Assembly: GCA_027604005.1 (NCBI GenBank)
Contig: JADGJT010000387.1
Location: 1 to 20,751 of the forward strand
Reading direction: 5' to 3'
Length of the DNA stretch: 20,751 bases
Source of the DNA: Dinochytrium kinnereticum
Lineage: Eukaryota > Chytridiomycota > Chytridiomycetes > Chytridiales > Chytridiaceae
Positions within the stretch are counted from its first letter, which is position 1, and the number at the start of each line of letters is the position of its first letter. The translations under genes and the position numbers were made by a program. Positions 1-11,063 of this stretch are shown here, in pieces. The notes under the pieces were generated by a model. That model ran no database searches and had not been told where the DNA came from. It was given only the letters and a program-made list of their open reading frames with translations.

Positions 1-79
<79 letters not shown>

Positions 80-84
80 AAAAA
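1..84. repeat. (AGAA)n tetranucleotide microsatellite
   Basis: About twenty uninterrupted AGAA units run from the first base of the window to near position 84, where they dissolve into A-rich sequence. The array probably extends beyond the left edge, so its true length is unknown. It lies about 360 bp beyond the stop codon of the PARP-like gene. A simple-sequence array of this kind is normally length-variable; no function is implied. Confidence 0.95.
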
Positions 85-444
85 TGAGATAGAAGGGAAA
101 AATCATGCCAATCTTGAACCAAAAAGTGAACATGCACGAAAATACGCAGCATCTCTGGAATAAGAAATGAAGGGTGCCCTCCTCCCCCCCCCCCAAAAAA
201 AAGAACAAAACAAAAAAAGCAACAAACAATAAAGTGGAAGAGGAAAAGAGACAAGAGAAAAAAAAAAGAAAAAAGGACAAAAGAGCGCTCAAAAAGATGC
301 TTCTTCCAAAAATTCCAAAACCGTGGAAAGGAAAAGACGGTAAAGCGGGGGCGGGAAAGTGACAAGAGAAAAGATAGAAAGCTCTTTTAAAAAGAAGAGA
401 AGCAAAAAGGATCCATAAGAGCCAAGGCAGTTGTGGTTTTGGTT
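85..444. other. Purine-rich 3' flank of the PARP-like gene
   Basis: No gene is seen here. The stretch from about 190 to 420 is very rich in A and G on the plus strand (pyrimidine-rich as read by the minus-strand gene) and gives only low-complexity Lys/Glu reading frames. It most likely holds the 3' untranslated region and termination region of the minus-strand gene ending at 445. No clear structured element was found. Confidence 0.5.
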
Positions 445-557
445 TCACTCCTCCTTTGTTTTGGGATACATGTGGTTGAACTTGAGACGATGATTGACAT
501 TCTCCTGGGTGCGACATTCGTATCCGTACCAACACCGTTCCCTGTTTTTGATGGGTT
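445..557 (-). other. Last exon of the PARP-like gene: PBZ-type zinc finger
   Basis: This 113-nt exon joins at phase 1 across a 167-bp intron (724-558, donor GTAAGG, acceptor ATTATAG) and ends at TGA 447-445. It encodes C-x5-C-x7-H-x5-H with C3218, C3224, H3232 and H3238. The surrounding residues also fit the PBZ consensus: Arg three before the first Cys, Tyr-Gly after it, and an aromatic Phe two before the last His. PBZ fingers of APLF and CHFR bind poly(ADP-ribose) through these positions. Without this exon the reading frame would run into low-complexity intron sequence. Confidence 0.82.
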
Positions 558-3500
558 CTATAATGTAGGAAAAAAAAAAAAGAAGAAGTAAGGTTAAGGA
601 AAGGGACATAAATAAGGCCTATCGAACAGGGGGAAAAAAAGTTCGGTCAAGAAGAAACCAATAACCGTCAAAAAGAGAGAGAGAAAAAAAATAAAAAAAA
701 ATAACGAAACGAAAGAACCCTTACCTGGGATAACATCGTCCTTGCATTCCTCCATAAACTCAGCAATCAAGTCCTCGGCGATCAAATCCGCGCAAACTTC
801 GCACGTACTGCTGTTCATCCGAAGAGCTGTGGGTGGGTTCCACCTTTTACTGTACCTCTTCTCAGCCAAGTAACTCTCAATCCTCTCCTCAACAGTATCC
901 TTAACATTCACCCCAGCACGAATCATAACAGTCGCAACAACCTCCGCCTCATAAGCGTTTCGCTTCACCAGTGATGATGGTAACACCCCGCATGGATCTT
1001 CGCCCTTCTTGACCTCATAGCGATCAGCGTGCTCCGACAGTGACTTGCAAGGCATGCTCTTGAGGCACAGGTGGCACAATGACGTGTCCCGGACCAAAAC
1101 GACGTACCGGATTCTGACTTGGTTGGGGTTGTAAACAATATACTCATTATAGTTCAGCATTCGGTTAACATGATTTGGCTTGTCTTTGTCAACTGGGTAA
1201 TCAGTGGAAGGACCCAATCGAACCGCCACGCCGTCACTGTTTATGTAGAGAGGAGCCTCTTCCTTCGGACCCTCTCTCCCTAACCCCTTTGTGCTAAGCT
1301 TCCCCTCCTTAGGTTCTTCCATGTACTCGGCGTTAACCGCCTCATACATGTCACCGAGAGCGACCTCGCAGAGGAGGAGACAGCTGTAAGCCGACGATCG
1401 GTTGGAATTGTAGCTCTCGCGGTAATCGTAAGTATAGGGCAAGGACTTTTTGAAGACATCGGCAAAGTATATGCCCTTTCCAAACATGTAACCAGCGACT
1501 TCAGCCTCAATCGGGGCGACCCTGAGCCCACTCGTCAGAATACCAATAAAGTTCGACATCTTTGATCCGTGCCAAAGGAGACGACGGTTGGGGTCCGCGG
1601 CAAATGGAGTGAAGTTCTGTTTCTCTCCTTCCCTGTCGACGCTAAACAGGGAGATAAGTTCAGTCGTGCTTTGGTCCGCGGCGGTACTCTGCATGTAGCG
1701 GTTCATCAGGCCCCATTCGTCTGTATCACTCTTAACTTCCCTCATGGAGGTTGAGAGGGCATCATAGACGTAGTCTAAGGGGTTCCGTACGAGCCTATTG
1801 TGGTGGGCCGCGATCAGAATGTTTGAGGCGGCGTCAAGGTATCGAAGAGAGTTCATCTTCCTCAAATGCTTATCGAGAACACTCTTAGAGAGGATGGCCT
1901 CCGTCTCCTCGAATTTACACGGAATCTTTGTGAAATAGTCGTTCGACAGAAGAACGAGCTTTTGCTTAAGAGCAAGCATTGCCTTCACATCGGTTGAGGT
2001 GCGTTGTTTCTCGTCAAGCTCTTTAACGAGCTCACGCATCTCTTCGAGGATTTTGTGGCCTTCTTCGATCACTGAGTGCTCTAGATTGCCTAAAGGCAGG
2101 ACACTGGAGGCATCAGCCGCCGCCTTTTTCATTGCCGCGACGTCTGTGAAGATCGCAAGAAGATCCTGGATAGATGAGGGAAGGCTTGAGGCAGGGGATT
2201 CCTTCAAATTGAAAGGCTGCAGCTCAAGGGGCTTTGGTACATACGTCTACGAATAAAAGTATTAGTTGTAATGGTTGACAAAAGAAGTAAATCCAACGAA
2301 GAACGGTAGTGAGTTAATTACCTTGACCAAACAGTATTTTCCTTTCATAGCGACAAAGGGCTCTCCGAAAACATTTCCGGACTTAGCCTTAAAGATCTTT
2401 TTGAATTCTTTAACGCACTCATCCTTGTCACTGTAAGGAGTTCTCTGATGCATACCCTGAAGATGTACTATTAACAAAACAGAACAGGAAATTTATCAAG
2501 ACCCACATCCTCATTTAGACCGCCCCATCGGTTGACAAGAACGTAGACATCCTGAAGCTTATTATAGACCACCTGCATTACGTAGAACTTGATGTACGCC
2601 CCATATTCAAACTCGCACTTTGTCATAATAATACTGTATGGCAAGTACGAATCATCCTCCTCACTACCTTCAAAGTGGACGTGGCCCTGTTCAGGCTTCA
2701 CCTCCGCAAACCGGTCAATTTTGGCCAAGCCCTTCCGTCTATCCTCCTTCAGCACAACATCGAGCGCGACCCCCCGCGAGTGTGCAACTTTCTCGAGCAT
2801 CTGCAAACGCTTCTTAGTGGCAACCTCCTCCAGCTCATGACGTCCGAGATTAGCGTCTGCAAGATAATCCACACGGGTTGGCGTAGTAATTTCGGTATCC
2901 GCAGAGGTTTCATCGTCCATGGAGTCCAAAACCCTGGCGCCTAACGCGACGAGCTCCTTAGCGAGGCTATCAATACGATGCTTCTTTGCATACTGCAGAG
3001 GTGAAAGACCCTGGTTATCCTGAGAATCCAACGGTGCTCCCTTCGCCGCCAAGGCCTTCAAAATATCAATATTCTCGTAACTCGCAATAACCTCAGGGTC
3101 TACAACGTAATGGATACAGGTGCGTCCATCCGTATCTTCTGCTGAAAGGTCAAGTTCAATCGGACTGGCCAGGAGAGTATTCACTGCTTTAAGGTCGTTC
3201 ATTTTTATCGCGAGCATAAGGGTAGTTCTTTGCAGAGGGTTTCCAATCGGGAGAGACCGAACATTGCCATCGGCCCCACAGGATATAAGCTTTGAAAACA
3301 GAAGAGTCTCCTCGTTCTTCAATGCCCAGTCCAGGGGAGTCAAGCCGTCTTTAGGACATGGAACGCTAAGGTTAGGCTTGGAGTTAAAGAAGCTTTCGAG
3401 AAGCTTTTTAGAGTTCCCATCCTTAAAGAATAGGACTGAATGGAAGGGAGAGTATTCCGTTTTGGGATCAGGAGTGTCCAGATCTGCGCCAGCTTGAAGC

Positions 3501-6500
3501 AGTGCCTATGTGGTGGAATGAAATCATTAAACAAGAAAGCACTGAAAACATCAAACCTACCAAAATAATGTCATTCTTTTGCACTGCATAGTCAAATGCC
3601 ACCATAATAGGAGTCCTGCCATGCTCGGGATGAACAATATTAGGTGTTGCCCCAGCCTTTAAAAGAGCCTAGAACAGCATTAGACCAGAAAATCCATGAT
3701 ATTGAACTCAAACCTGATACACATATACGCTCTTCTCCTCAAATGTACATGGATTCTTCCCAAGAGCCATAAATAGTGGCTCCATTAAAAACTCTTTCAT
3801 ATCCCCATTAGCATCTCTCAACTTGATTGGTGATTTCTGATTCACATCTGCTTTTGCTTGAATCAATACCTTCACCATTTCAATATTGTTGGCTTCCACA
3901 GCTCGCATTAGCGCCGATTTCTTTCCTGTTTCACCTCCATCGATGTTCGGGCTAGCGCCTGCGCTGATAAGAACTTTAAGAACTTCCAGATTGTGGGTAT
4001 CTACGGCAGCGCTGATAGGTGACGGAAGGTCAAATGCAGAAGCTTCAGGTAGATTAAAGGTAGGGCTATGATCCAAAATAAGCTAAATAAAGTGTTAGGC
4101 AAGACTTATTGAGGAACGGCAACCTTAACAACATCAACTGATCCAGACATCACTCCATACAAAAGCGGTGTTCCGCCTTCAGCGTCAAGAACGTCGAGCT
4201 TTGCACCGTTCTCCAACAGAATCCTAAGCAGACTCAAGTGTCCAAACCGCGCAGCATAGTGCAGAGGATATCTACCTAAAATCGTGTCGGCTCGGTTGAA
4301 AGGCGTCTTGGCCAACAGCAGAGTCTTTGCAATTTCTCCAGTGTATTCATTTTCCCAAAGATTAGAATCTTTCGCCGTGTGATCTCCCACTGCGTGCCAG
4401 AGGGTGCGACCTTGCTCATCAGTCGAGTCGCGGACTGCCTCTCGCGGCACCTTATGAATCAAATTAAGCGCAAGGCTGTACTTGCCTGATCGCAAGGCGT
4501 CGTGAACAGCCTCAATCAGCTTCATTCCCTTATCGAGAACGATGTAGGCCAGAGGCATAAAGTTGCTTGCCAAGCAGATTCGGAGGAAGGAAGATGAGTC
4601 CGATTTCTCTGGAGCCCTGATAGCTGCGGTTGTGACATTGGAGCCTTGGTCGATAAAGATCTTTGCACATTCACTATGACTGTAGAGCAATGAGAGGGCA
4701 AGGGGGGTATTTCCATCTTCGTCCTCTCGATCTAGCTGAACACCTTTCGCGGTAAGATACGAGCAGCAGAAGAAAGCACCCATTCGAGCTGCATAATGAA
4801 GGGGTGACCGCTTGAAGTTATCCGGTTCATCCAAAAGTATGCCCTTTTGATCAATCAAAAAGTTAACAATCTCTACGGGATCCGCTTTCCTAATGCTGGA
4901 GGTGCCCTCCCAGAATTCACCCAAGTAGTCAGCGCACTCAATCTTTTCCTTCAACAACTCTTCTCTCTCCATGATAAGGGCTTCCAGACGAGGATTCGAG
5001 AACCACTCATATTGATCCAAAGCGTCCTTAGAAATACCGATAATTCCTTTAATACGTTGCTCAACGGCCGATATCTTCCCTGTGATTCTCTTCAGGTTGG
5101 AATTGAAAGAGTCGATCTTCTTTTTATCTTCGAGAACTCTCCTGGTTTTTGATATCTCTTTGTAATTAACAAATGCGATATGTAATGGGGTACGGCCACG
5201 GACATCACGCACATTCACATTAGCGCCGTGCTTTAACAGGAGCCTCTCAATGAAGAGACTAATGTCATTCTCCGTTTTGCTGCAGTTAATAGCAAGGTGG
5301 AAAGCCGACTGCTTTTCCTCTTCCGTAACATTATTGACATCCGCACCAGCCTCCAGGAGAAGTTCAACAATGTCCTTATTCCTTGATAAAACAGCTTCAT
5401 GTAGAGCCCATCGCCCGTCCGGTCCCTTAACGTTTACCTCAGACTTGCGCGGGTGAGAGAGTAGATATTTGATGGATAAAAAGCTTTGCGACGCGATGGC
5501 TTCCAAAATTGGGAGCCTTCCGCTTTCAGATTTGGCGTTTAAATCGACCATATCATGAGAAATCAACGTCTGAACACAATCTGCGAATCCACTCTTGCAC
5601 GCGAAATGAAGCGCGGTAAGACCCTCCTTATTCTTTGCCCCCAAAGCCAGAGTGCTTCTTGCCTGAAATGGAGGCTGGTTCGAAAGCAGATACTGAGCAA
5701 TTAGAGGCTCCTTCTGTCGACATGCAATCATCATAGGTGTATCTCCTAATTTATCAGCAATGGAAAGGTCGGCACCATCACACATAGAGACGATAGCTTT
5801 AACAATATCGAGCTTTCCGGATTTCACAGCAATGATGGCTGCAGTCTGTCCAGAAGATCCAATAATATCCACAGGGCTCGCTTTCGCGTCGGCAATCCAA
5901 AGTGCAACCTCGTAGTCCTCCCGTTCCAAAGCTGTTAACAGTGGGGATTTTGAGGACACGGCTTTTCCATCGTCTCCGGAACTCTCCGCAAGCTTTCCTG
6001 CGGAGTCAATAAGCCATTTAATCGACTTCCTTTGAGACTGGTCAATCTTCCCACTGTTAGACTTTATAGCCTTCAAGGCTGTGAAAAGAGGGGTCTCGTC
6101 CTCCTCTTCTTTATCTTCGCCACTTTTGATCACGGACGACAGGTTAGGGTTAGCACCTCGCTCTAGCAAAACGCTTATGCTCTCGCGATATCTATCTGCA
6201 GCGGATTTGAAGACAAATCTGTACTTCTTTCGGACTTGATCGCTCTCCTTCTCACGCCCAGTCGGATATAATGCAGCTTGATGTAACGGCGTAACCCGGG
6301 TGAAAGGCTTCTTCTCAAAAAAGGTGCCAGGCAACTCCGGCAACTTCGAGAGAGCATTGACTGACGCGCCATGAGCGGAGAGAAGGCGAAGGACATCAGC
6401 CTCATGAGATCCAGCGGCAATATGAAGCATAGTGTATCCGAAATCGTTTTGCAGTACATTATGTTCAGCAATGAATCCCTTAGGCAGGCCGACCGCAGCA

Positions 6501-9500
6501 TTTAAATTCGGCTTGCAATGCTTTGCAACATCGTCTGTAACCCGTTTCTATAGATTAAAGCAAGTCAGAGACTCACGAGATATAAAAGATGACAGAAACG
6601 GCAAACAAAAAGCAACCACCACGTAGCGGATATAAAAACTCACCCAAGTCGCCCAAACAATATCCAAATTAACATCTCCCTCATCAGGCACCACCTGAGG
6701 TGCCTGATTATACCAATAGTGCCTGACTGGCTGAATGGCCTCCGTGCAAGCCTTAGCAAATGCGTCAGCAGCGGCCCTTTGACGATCCACAGACTGGCGA
6801 ACCGAATAGGTCAATGGCTGGTACCCGTCCGTATCCATCTCCTCCAATAGAGGCATTAAAACCTCCACATCAACCTTCTCTTTTAAAGCCGTCCAAAGTT
6901 TCCAAGCTTGATCAACTAATGCTTGCTGGTGGGATTTGGCCGCAGGGTTTGTGAGCACATTCTTGTAAGGCGGCATCTTTCCAAAGACATCAGCACAGAT
7001 CACAGCATCGAAGAGAGCATGGAAAATGTTCCGGTTCTTGATGTAAGTAGAGCCGGAAGAGGGAAGAATATCGGCTCCATGAGATACAAGTATGCTAGCG
7101 AGGAGGAAATTTCCCTTGCTCAGGGCGATACCTAGCGGAGTGAACCCATCCTTGTCCTTAGCGTTTAGGTCGGCGCCATGGTCAATCAGGAGCCTTGCAA
7201 GTGCTGTGACAACTTTAAGAGGATTCACTACGTCGATACTCTCCTTGGTTTTCTTTTCAGTGACTTGGCTTTCCTCCTCAGCATTTTCATCATCATCAGC
7301 AGCATTGTCTAGCTCTATGTCATCACCTGTATCGGTACCGTGAGCTGCAGCTTCCTCCATAGTAATATCACCATCATCCTCCTCTTCATTGACCTCAGTA
7401 ACGACTGCAGGGTGATTCTCTGAGTGAAAGCCTTCTTCATTGTAGTCATCTGAGCCATCGTTCTCACTGTCATCATCATCATCGGAATATTCTTCCTCGT
7501 CAACAGCGGCATTTTCTTTGCTTTTAGTGAACACGTCAAATAGAACGAGGGACTGCGCAGCAGCCAGAAGGTGCAACGGTGTTTTTTCTTCGATCCCTGC
7601 GATACTGGGATTCGCACCCCTGTTCAGCAATATGGCCATCTTTTGCTTAATTCGGTCCACATCGTACGTCGTTGAGAAATCCGATTGAAGGCACGTGTGT
7701 AGTGGAGAGAACCCAGTGTTGTCGAGGAAGTTGACTTCAAGCCCAGGTAGATCCAGAAGATAATTCATAACTCGGATATGACCCTTTATGTTGGCCACCA
7801 TGAAAGGGGTACACTTCCAACTATTTAAGGGATTGATTGAGGCGCCCCCATACTCAATCAGTAGACGACAAATGTCCACCCAACCGTATCCAGCAGCATA
7901 ATGCTAAAAGAAATTGGGTGAGATATAAATTATAATATCCTGCAAAAAAGTATGCACTATCCTTACAAGAGGAGTGTTCTCCGAAGTATCGTTCGATTCA
8001 GCATTGGCTCCAAGAGATAGCAAATAGGCCGACAAATCAAAGAATCCGTTAAGTACTGCATAATGAAGTGGGGTTCGACCCATTTTATCGGCTATAAAGA
8101 CATCAGCACCAGCACCGACCAGAAGTTTCATTATTTCGAGGCCACCCGTCTTGGCGGCAGCAATCGCCGGGGTCCCTTTGGTATCTTTGTCCAAGATGTT
8201 CACACTAGCTCCAGCCTTAATCAAACATTCGACAGCCCCGAGCTGGTTATGGTAGGCAGCATAGTGCAACGCCGTGAAGCCCTGCTTGAGCAGGGTGTGA
8301 TCTGGCCCATCGTCACCGAGACACCCAACAATCAACTTAATGTTTTCAACCCGACCATATTTGGCGGCAAGTAGCAGTGGGGTCATCTTGCCATTATCAG
8401 CAACGCGGAGATCATGAGACTTAGATATAAGGAACTTTAAGGGCTCCTGACCCTTGCAAACGGCGGCGTAGTGGACAATAGTCCTCCCATAGGTGTCTGG
8501 AGCAAGGAGATCAACAGACGACATCTGGTTGTAAAGCTCCTTTAGGTACTTTGCATCAGGATTGATGGCAGCGCAATGAATCGGGATAACCCTACAAACG
8601 TAGCTCTTTTTTGGAACTTGGTTCGGCCGATACTTTGTAAAGACATCGCTTCCCTTCATCTGTGAACAGTTAGCATAATGCAAACATGGGGGATATGGGT
8701 GTGTAATAACAAGTACATGCCTTTAAAGCCTCTTCGTGAAGATGATTAAATCCGCCAGACGACCCGTGCTTCTCAATCAAATGGGCAGCAAGCTCATTAT
8801 TTCCGGAAATAAGAGCCTCGTAGAAGATATTGCTGCCCATAATGTGTGTAAAAGTACTCGACTTCAATGCTAATAAATCTAAGGTCTCGCCCTTTACCCT
8901 TGGATCCCGGGCAGCAGCAACAGCAGCACTTGTATCAAGATCGTAATGATAAGCACTCTTTGCGTATTCCATAGGAGGGGAATAAGTAGATCGGAAGAAT
9001 GCGTTGTTGCCCTCGCGATTTCCACGGGACTCGTTCACCTTTTTAAGGGCATGCCCGTAAGTCCGACGAGAAACGTAACCAGTTGAAGAACCCTGGGTAA
9101 GGTCAGATGGAGGGGAGATACGAGTGCCGGGAGCTTGGCAAATGATACCGATGGCGTCCATGTCATTCTTGAGCAAGGCCTTGGCAAGTGCAGTACTTAG
9201 CGGATCATCGGGGCGTGCGCCGCAGGTATACTTAGGAACTCGCTTAACGTCCTCTGCACATGCTTTGAGGAGGGCCTTATCGTCTTCTTCAATAGCACGC
9301 GAGAATTCACGGGCCGAGCAAACAGCACAGCACGAGACGTCAGGGATAGACCCCGTTATTGCTGCCTGTTTCGGCACGGTGCGGGACTTCCTTTCCTCAG
9401 CGAGTGCTTCACGCTCAGCGGCTTCCTCTGCTTCTTGTCTTGCCTTTTTGTTTGGCTTTCGTCCCTTTGCTCCCTTGCGACTTCCCTTCTCCTCCTCCTC

Positions 9501-11063
9501 CTCCTCCTCCTCGTCTTCGTCATCTTCATCGTCATCATCCTTCTTCTTACGGCCCTTCTTCTTAGGTGCTGCGGATCGAGATCGCTTGCGTCCAGCCCCG
9601 CTCTTTTCTACGTCGTCCTCATCAGCCTCTGTTGAAGAGTCGATAATGGGTTGCGACTTCCTTCGTACTTTTCGTTGAGGTCGACCAGTGTTCGTCACCT
9701 CTACAGTTTCGGGAGCCTCCTCCTCCGCTTTCTCCTCTTCATTCACGTCCTCTTCAGACTCCGCAGCCTCCGTCGACTTTGCTTGCTTCTTCGCAGGAGT
9801 GGTCTTCTTTCTGCCCCGTCCTTTCTTTGACGGCGTCTTGGCCTTAGGATCGTCATGCTCCTCCTCCTCAGCATTATCCTCAGCCTCTTCATCATGGGCC
9901 GCCTCCGATGCCTTCTTTTTACTCTTAGCCGCCGCCTCACCTTTACCTTTTCCTTTCTTTCGGGCTTCCTCAACTTCTTCTTCGTCAGTAACGGTGTTTT
10001 CGTCTACTTCACCCTCATCAGAAAGAGCTTTTTTCCCTCTGGAAGCCGCCTTGCTCTTTTTCGCGGAAGTAGTGGCAGCATGCTTTCTTGAAGACCGACG
10101 GGTGGTCTTTGTAGCCTCTTCATTGGAACCTTCGGCCGCGTCAGATTCTTCACCAGCGGTGTTATCTGCTGGCTTGCCGTTGGCGTTGCCATTAGAAACC
10201 CCATTCTCCTCCGTATCCTCCTCTTCCAAACCACCAGTATTCTTGCTAACAGACCCATCTCGGCGAACCTTTTTCGACGACCGTGAAGGCGTCTTTGAAG
10301 TTGACGCATCTTCTTCATCTTCATCGGAATTAGCCTCTTCTGATACCTTTTGAGGCAACTCGGACAACCGAGGGCGTCCGCGTTTTCTTCCTGAAGGAAC
10401 CTTGGGTGTCTTAGTCTGCTCATCCTTGCGAGGCCGTCCTCGCTTGCGAACAGCAGGGGTGACAGCCACTTTATCAGCTGCATCCTCGTTCTCCTTCTCA
10501 TCTGCGGACTTTGCGCCATTCTGAGAACCGTTCGACTTTACTGTTGACGCTGACGTTTCTTCTTCGGCATCAACCATGTCAACGTCGCCATCATTGTTAC
10601 CTTCGCCGTTCTCGTCCGCCTGATCTTCTTCTTCCTGGCCAGTCTCTTCAACGATATCTTTCTTGTTTTTGTTGGCTTCAGAACGGAACAACGTGAGTGA
10701 ACGGATTGAGAATGGCAAAGTCTTTAACGGTACCTGATTTGGGTGTCTCTGCGGCCTTTGACTTTGCCGCCCTTGACGGTGTGTTTGGGGCTTCTTTCGT
10801 GCTCCGGAGCTGTGTCGAGAATGATCAGGTTTGAATCAGACAGAACAGGTGCAATCTATCGTGAAGGATAAAGAAGGGGGAAAGTTTACCGATCGTTCGG
10901 ACGTGCCCTCCGGCGCCTCCGCTGCCGTTTTGGACGGGCTTGAAACCGCCTGAGAATCAAATTGATGGTGGCGTGTAATGCGATCAAGGCCGGGGTGAAG
11001 CAAAGGATGTCAGTAAAGAGTCACGATCAAAGACACTTGTCCGAAGGTACGCATAACACCCAT
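445..11063 (-). CDS. Giant ankyrin-repeat/WGR/PARP poly(ADP-ribose) polymerase with C-terminal PBZ finger
   Basis: Predicted to transfer ADP-ribose from NAD+ to proteins, probably as chains, in the nucleus. Thirteen exons: 11063-11037, 10949-10890, 10809-10734, 10675-8721, 8659-7967, 7903-6644, 6547-4124, 4082-3714, 3668-3561, 3505-2507, 2456-2322, 2246-725, 557-445. They sum to 9,741 nt (3,246 aa) with every junction in phase. Order: disordered acidic/basic region with AT-hooks (about 55-490), degenerate then clear ankyrin repeats (about 495-2517), WGR (about 2600-2700), PARP helical regulatory domain (about 2724-2855), catalytic domain (about 2856-3089) with H2928, Y2962 and E3070, Cys pairs, and a PBZ finger (3215-3238). 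Animal tankyrases share ankyrin plus PARP but lack WGR and the helical domain; from memory the nearest layout is nematode PME-5. The retained glutamate fits polymer rather than mono-ADP-ribose synthesis. The start is the weakest point: ATGs at 11063, 11054 or 11104 are possible. Confidence 0.88.
1086..2183 (-). other. Protein region: PARP regulatory helical domain plus ADP-ribosyltransferase catalytic domain
   Basis: The helical domain (about 2724-2855) shows LPLGNLEHSVIEEGHKIL and SNDYFTKIPCKF, which correspond to the LPLGKL and SN.FYT.IPH signatures of PARP1/2. The catalytic domain follows: LLWHGSK with H2928 (codon 1571-1569), GKGIYFAD with Y2962 (codon 1469-1467) and NEYIVYN with E3070 (codon 1145-1143). 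This is the complete H-Y-E triad of chain-forming PARPs. An insert of about 30 residues rich in Glu, Lys and Gly lies between EVALGDMYE and the final strands. Confidence 0.93.
2322..2680 (-). other. Protein region: WGR domain split by a 50-bp intron
   Basis: Residues about 2600-2700 match the WGR fold found in PARP1/2-type enzymes: a FYVMQVVY strand, then VLVNRWGGLNED at the end of exon 10, then GMHQRTPYSDKDECVKEF and a KKIFKAKSGN motif in exon 11. The name-giving Trp-Gly-Arg is Trp-Gly-Gly here (W2651). Splicing 2507 to 2456 restores the usual spacing from Trp to the next Gly, which supports the junction. In PARP1/2 this domain contacts DNA ends and relays activation to the helical domain. 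Confidence 0.8.
2927..9356 (-). other. Protein region: long ankyrin-repeat array
   Basis: Residues about 495-2517 contain roughly 30 ankyrin repeats, counted by eye from the TPLHYAA-type helix 1 and LL..GA-type helix 2 patterns. The first few, after a Cys-containing segment near 502-507, are degenerate; the best are encoded by exons 5-7. The array is broken by two inserts: an acidic loop at about residues 1072-1151 (minus strand near 7500-7260) and a charged, probably coiled-coil helix pair in exon 7 (minus strand near 5170-4930). Ankyrin arrays bind protein partners; in tankyrases they select substrates, but whether this array binds similar peptides cannot be told from sequence. Confidence 0.88.
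8660..8720 (-). other. GC-AG intron of the PARP-like gene
   Basis: The donor reads AAAG then GCATGT, a good donor apart from C at +2, and the acceptor is TTCACAG before ATGAAGG. A TGCTAAC branch motif lies about 13 nt from the acceptor. The two GT donors nearby (in GCATGTACTTGTT) are in phase 1 and cannot join the phase-0 acceptor that restores the ankyrin frame. GC-AG is therefore the only simple in-frame choice. Confidence 0.72.
9370..10675 (-). other. Protein region: AT-hook and acidic low-complexity N-terminus of the PARP-like protein
   Basis: Residues about 55-490 alternate Glu/Asp-rich and Lys/Arg-rich blocks with no predicted fold. Two strong AT-hook cores (RKRGRPRKD at 131-139 and RKRGRPRLS at 151-159) and a weaker one (KKGRGRKK near 338) suggest minor-groove binding to AT-rich DNA. 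Basic blocks such as PKKKGRKKK could serve as nuclear import signals. A run of GAG/GAC codons (plus strand 9491-9540, CTC/TCC repeats) encodes a nearly pure Asp/Glu stretch. The region suggests a chromatin-associated enzyme; that is inference from composition. Confidence 0.8.

Noticed and set aside
174..362. Lys/Glu-rich 62-codon open frame on the plus strand
   Set aside because: Begins at GTG, is pure low-complexity purine-rich sequence, and lies in the 3' flank of the PARP-like gene; no family resemblance.
558..724. Possible second U12-type intron, because the last PARP intron contains an exact TTCCTTAAC branch motif
   Set aside because: The donor is GTAAGG, an ordinary U2 site, and the motif lies about 40 nt from the acceptor, too far for a U12 branch point.
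9688..10353. 221-codon Ser/Phe-rich open frame on the plus strand
   Set aside because: It is the antisense shadow of the Glu/Lys/Ser-rich PARP N-terminus, whose codon bias keeps the opposite strand open.
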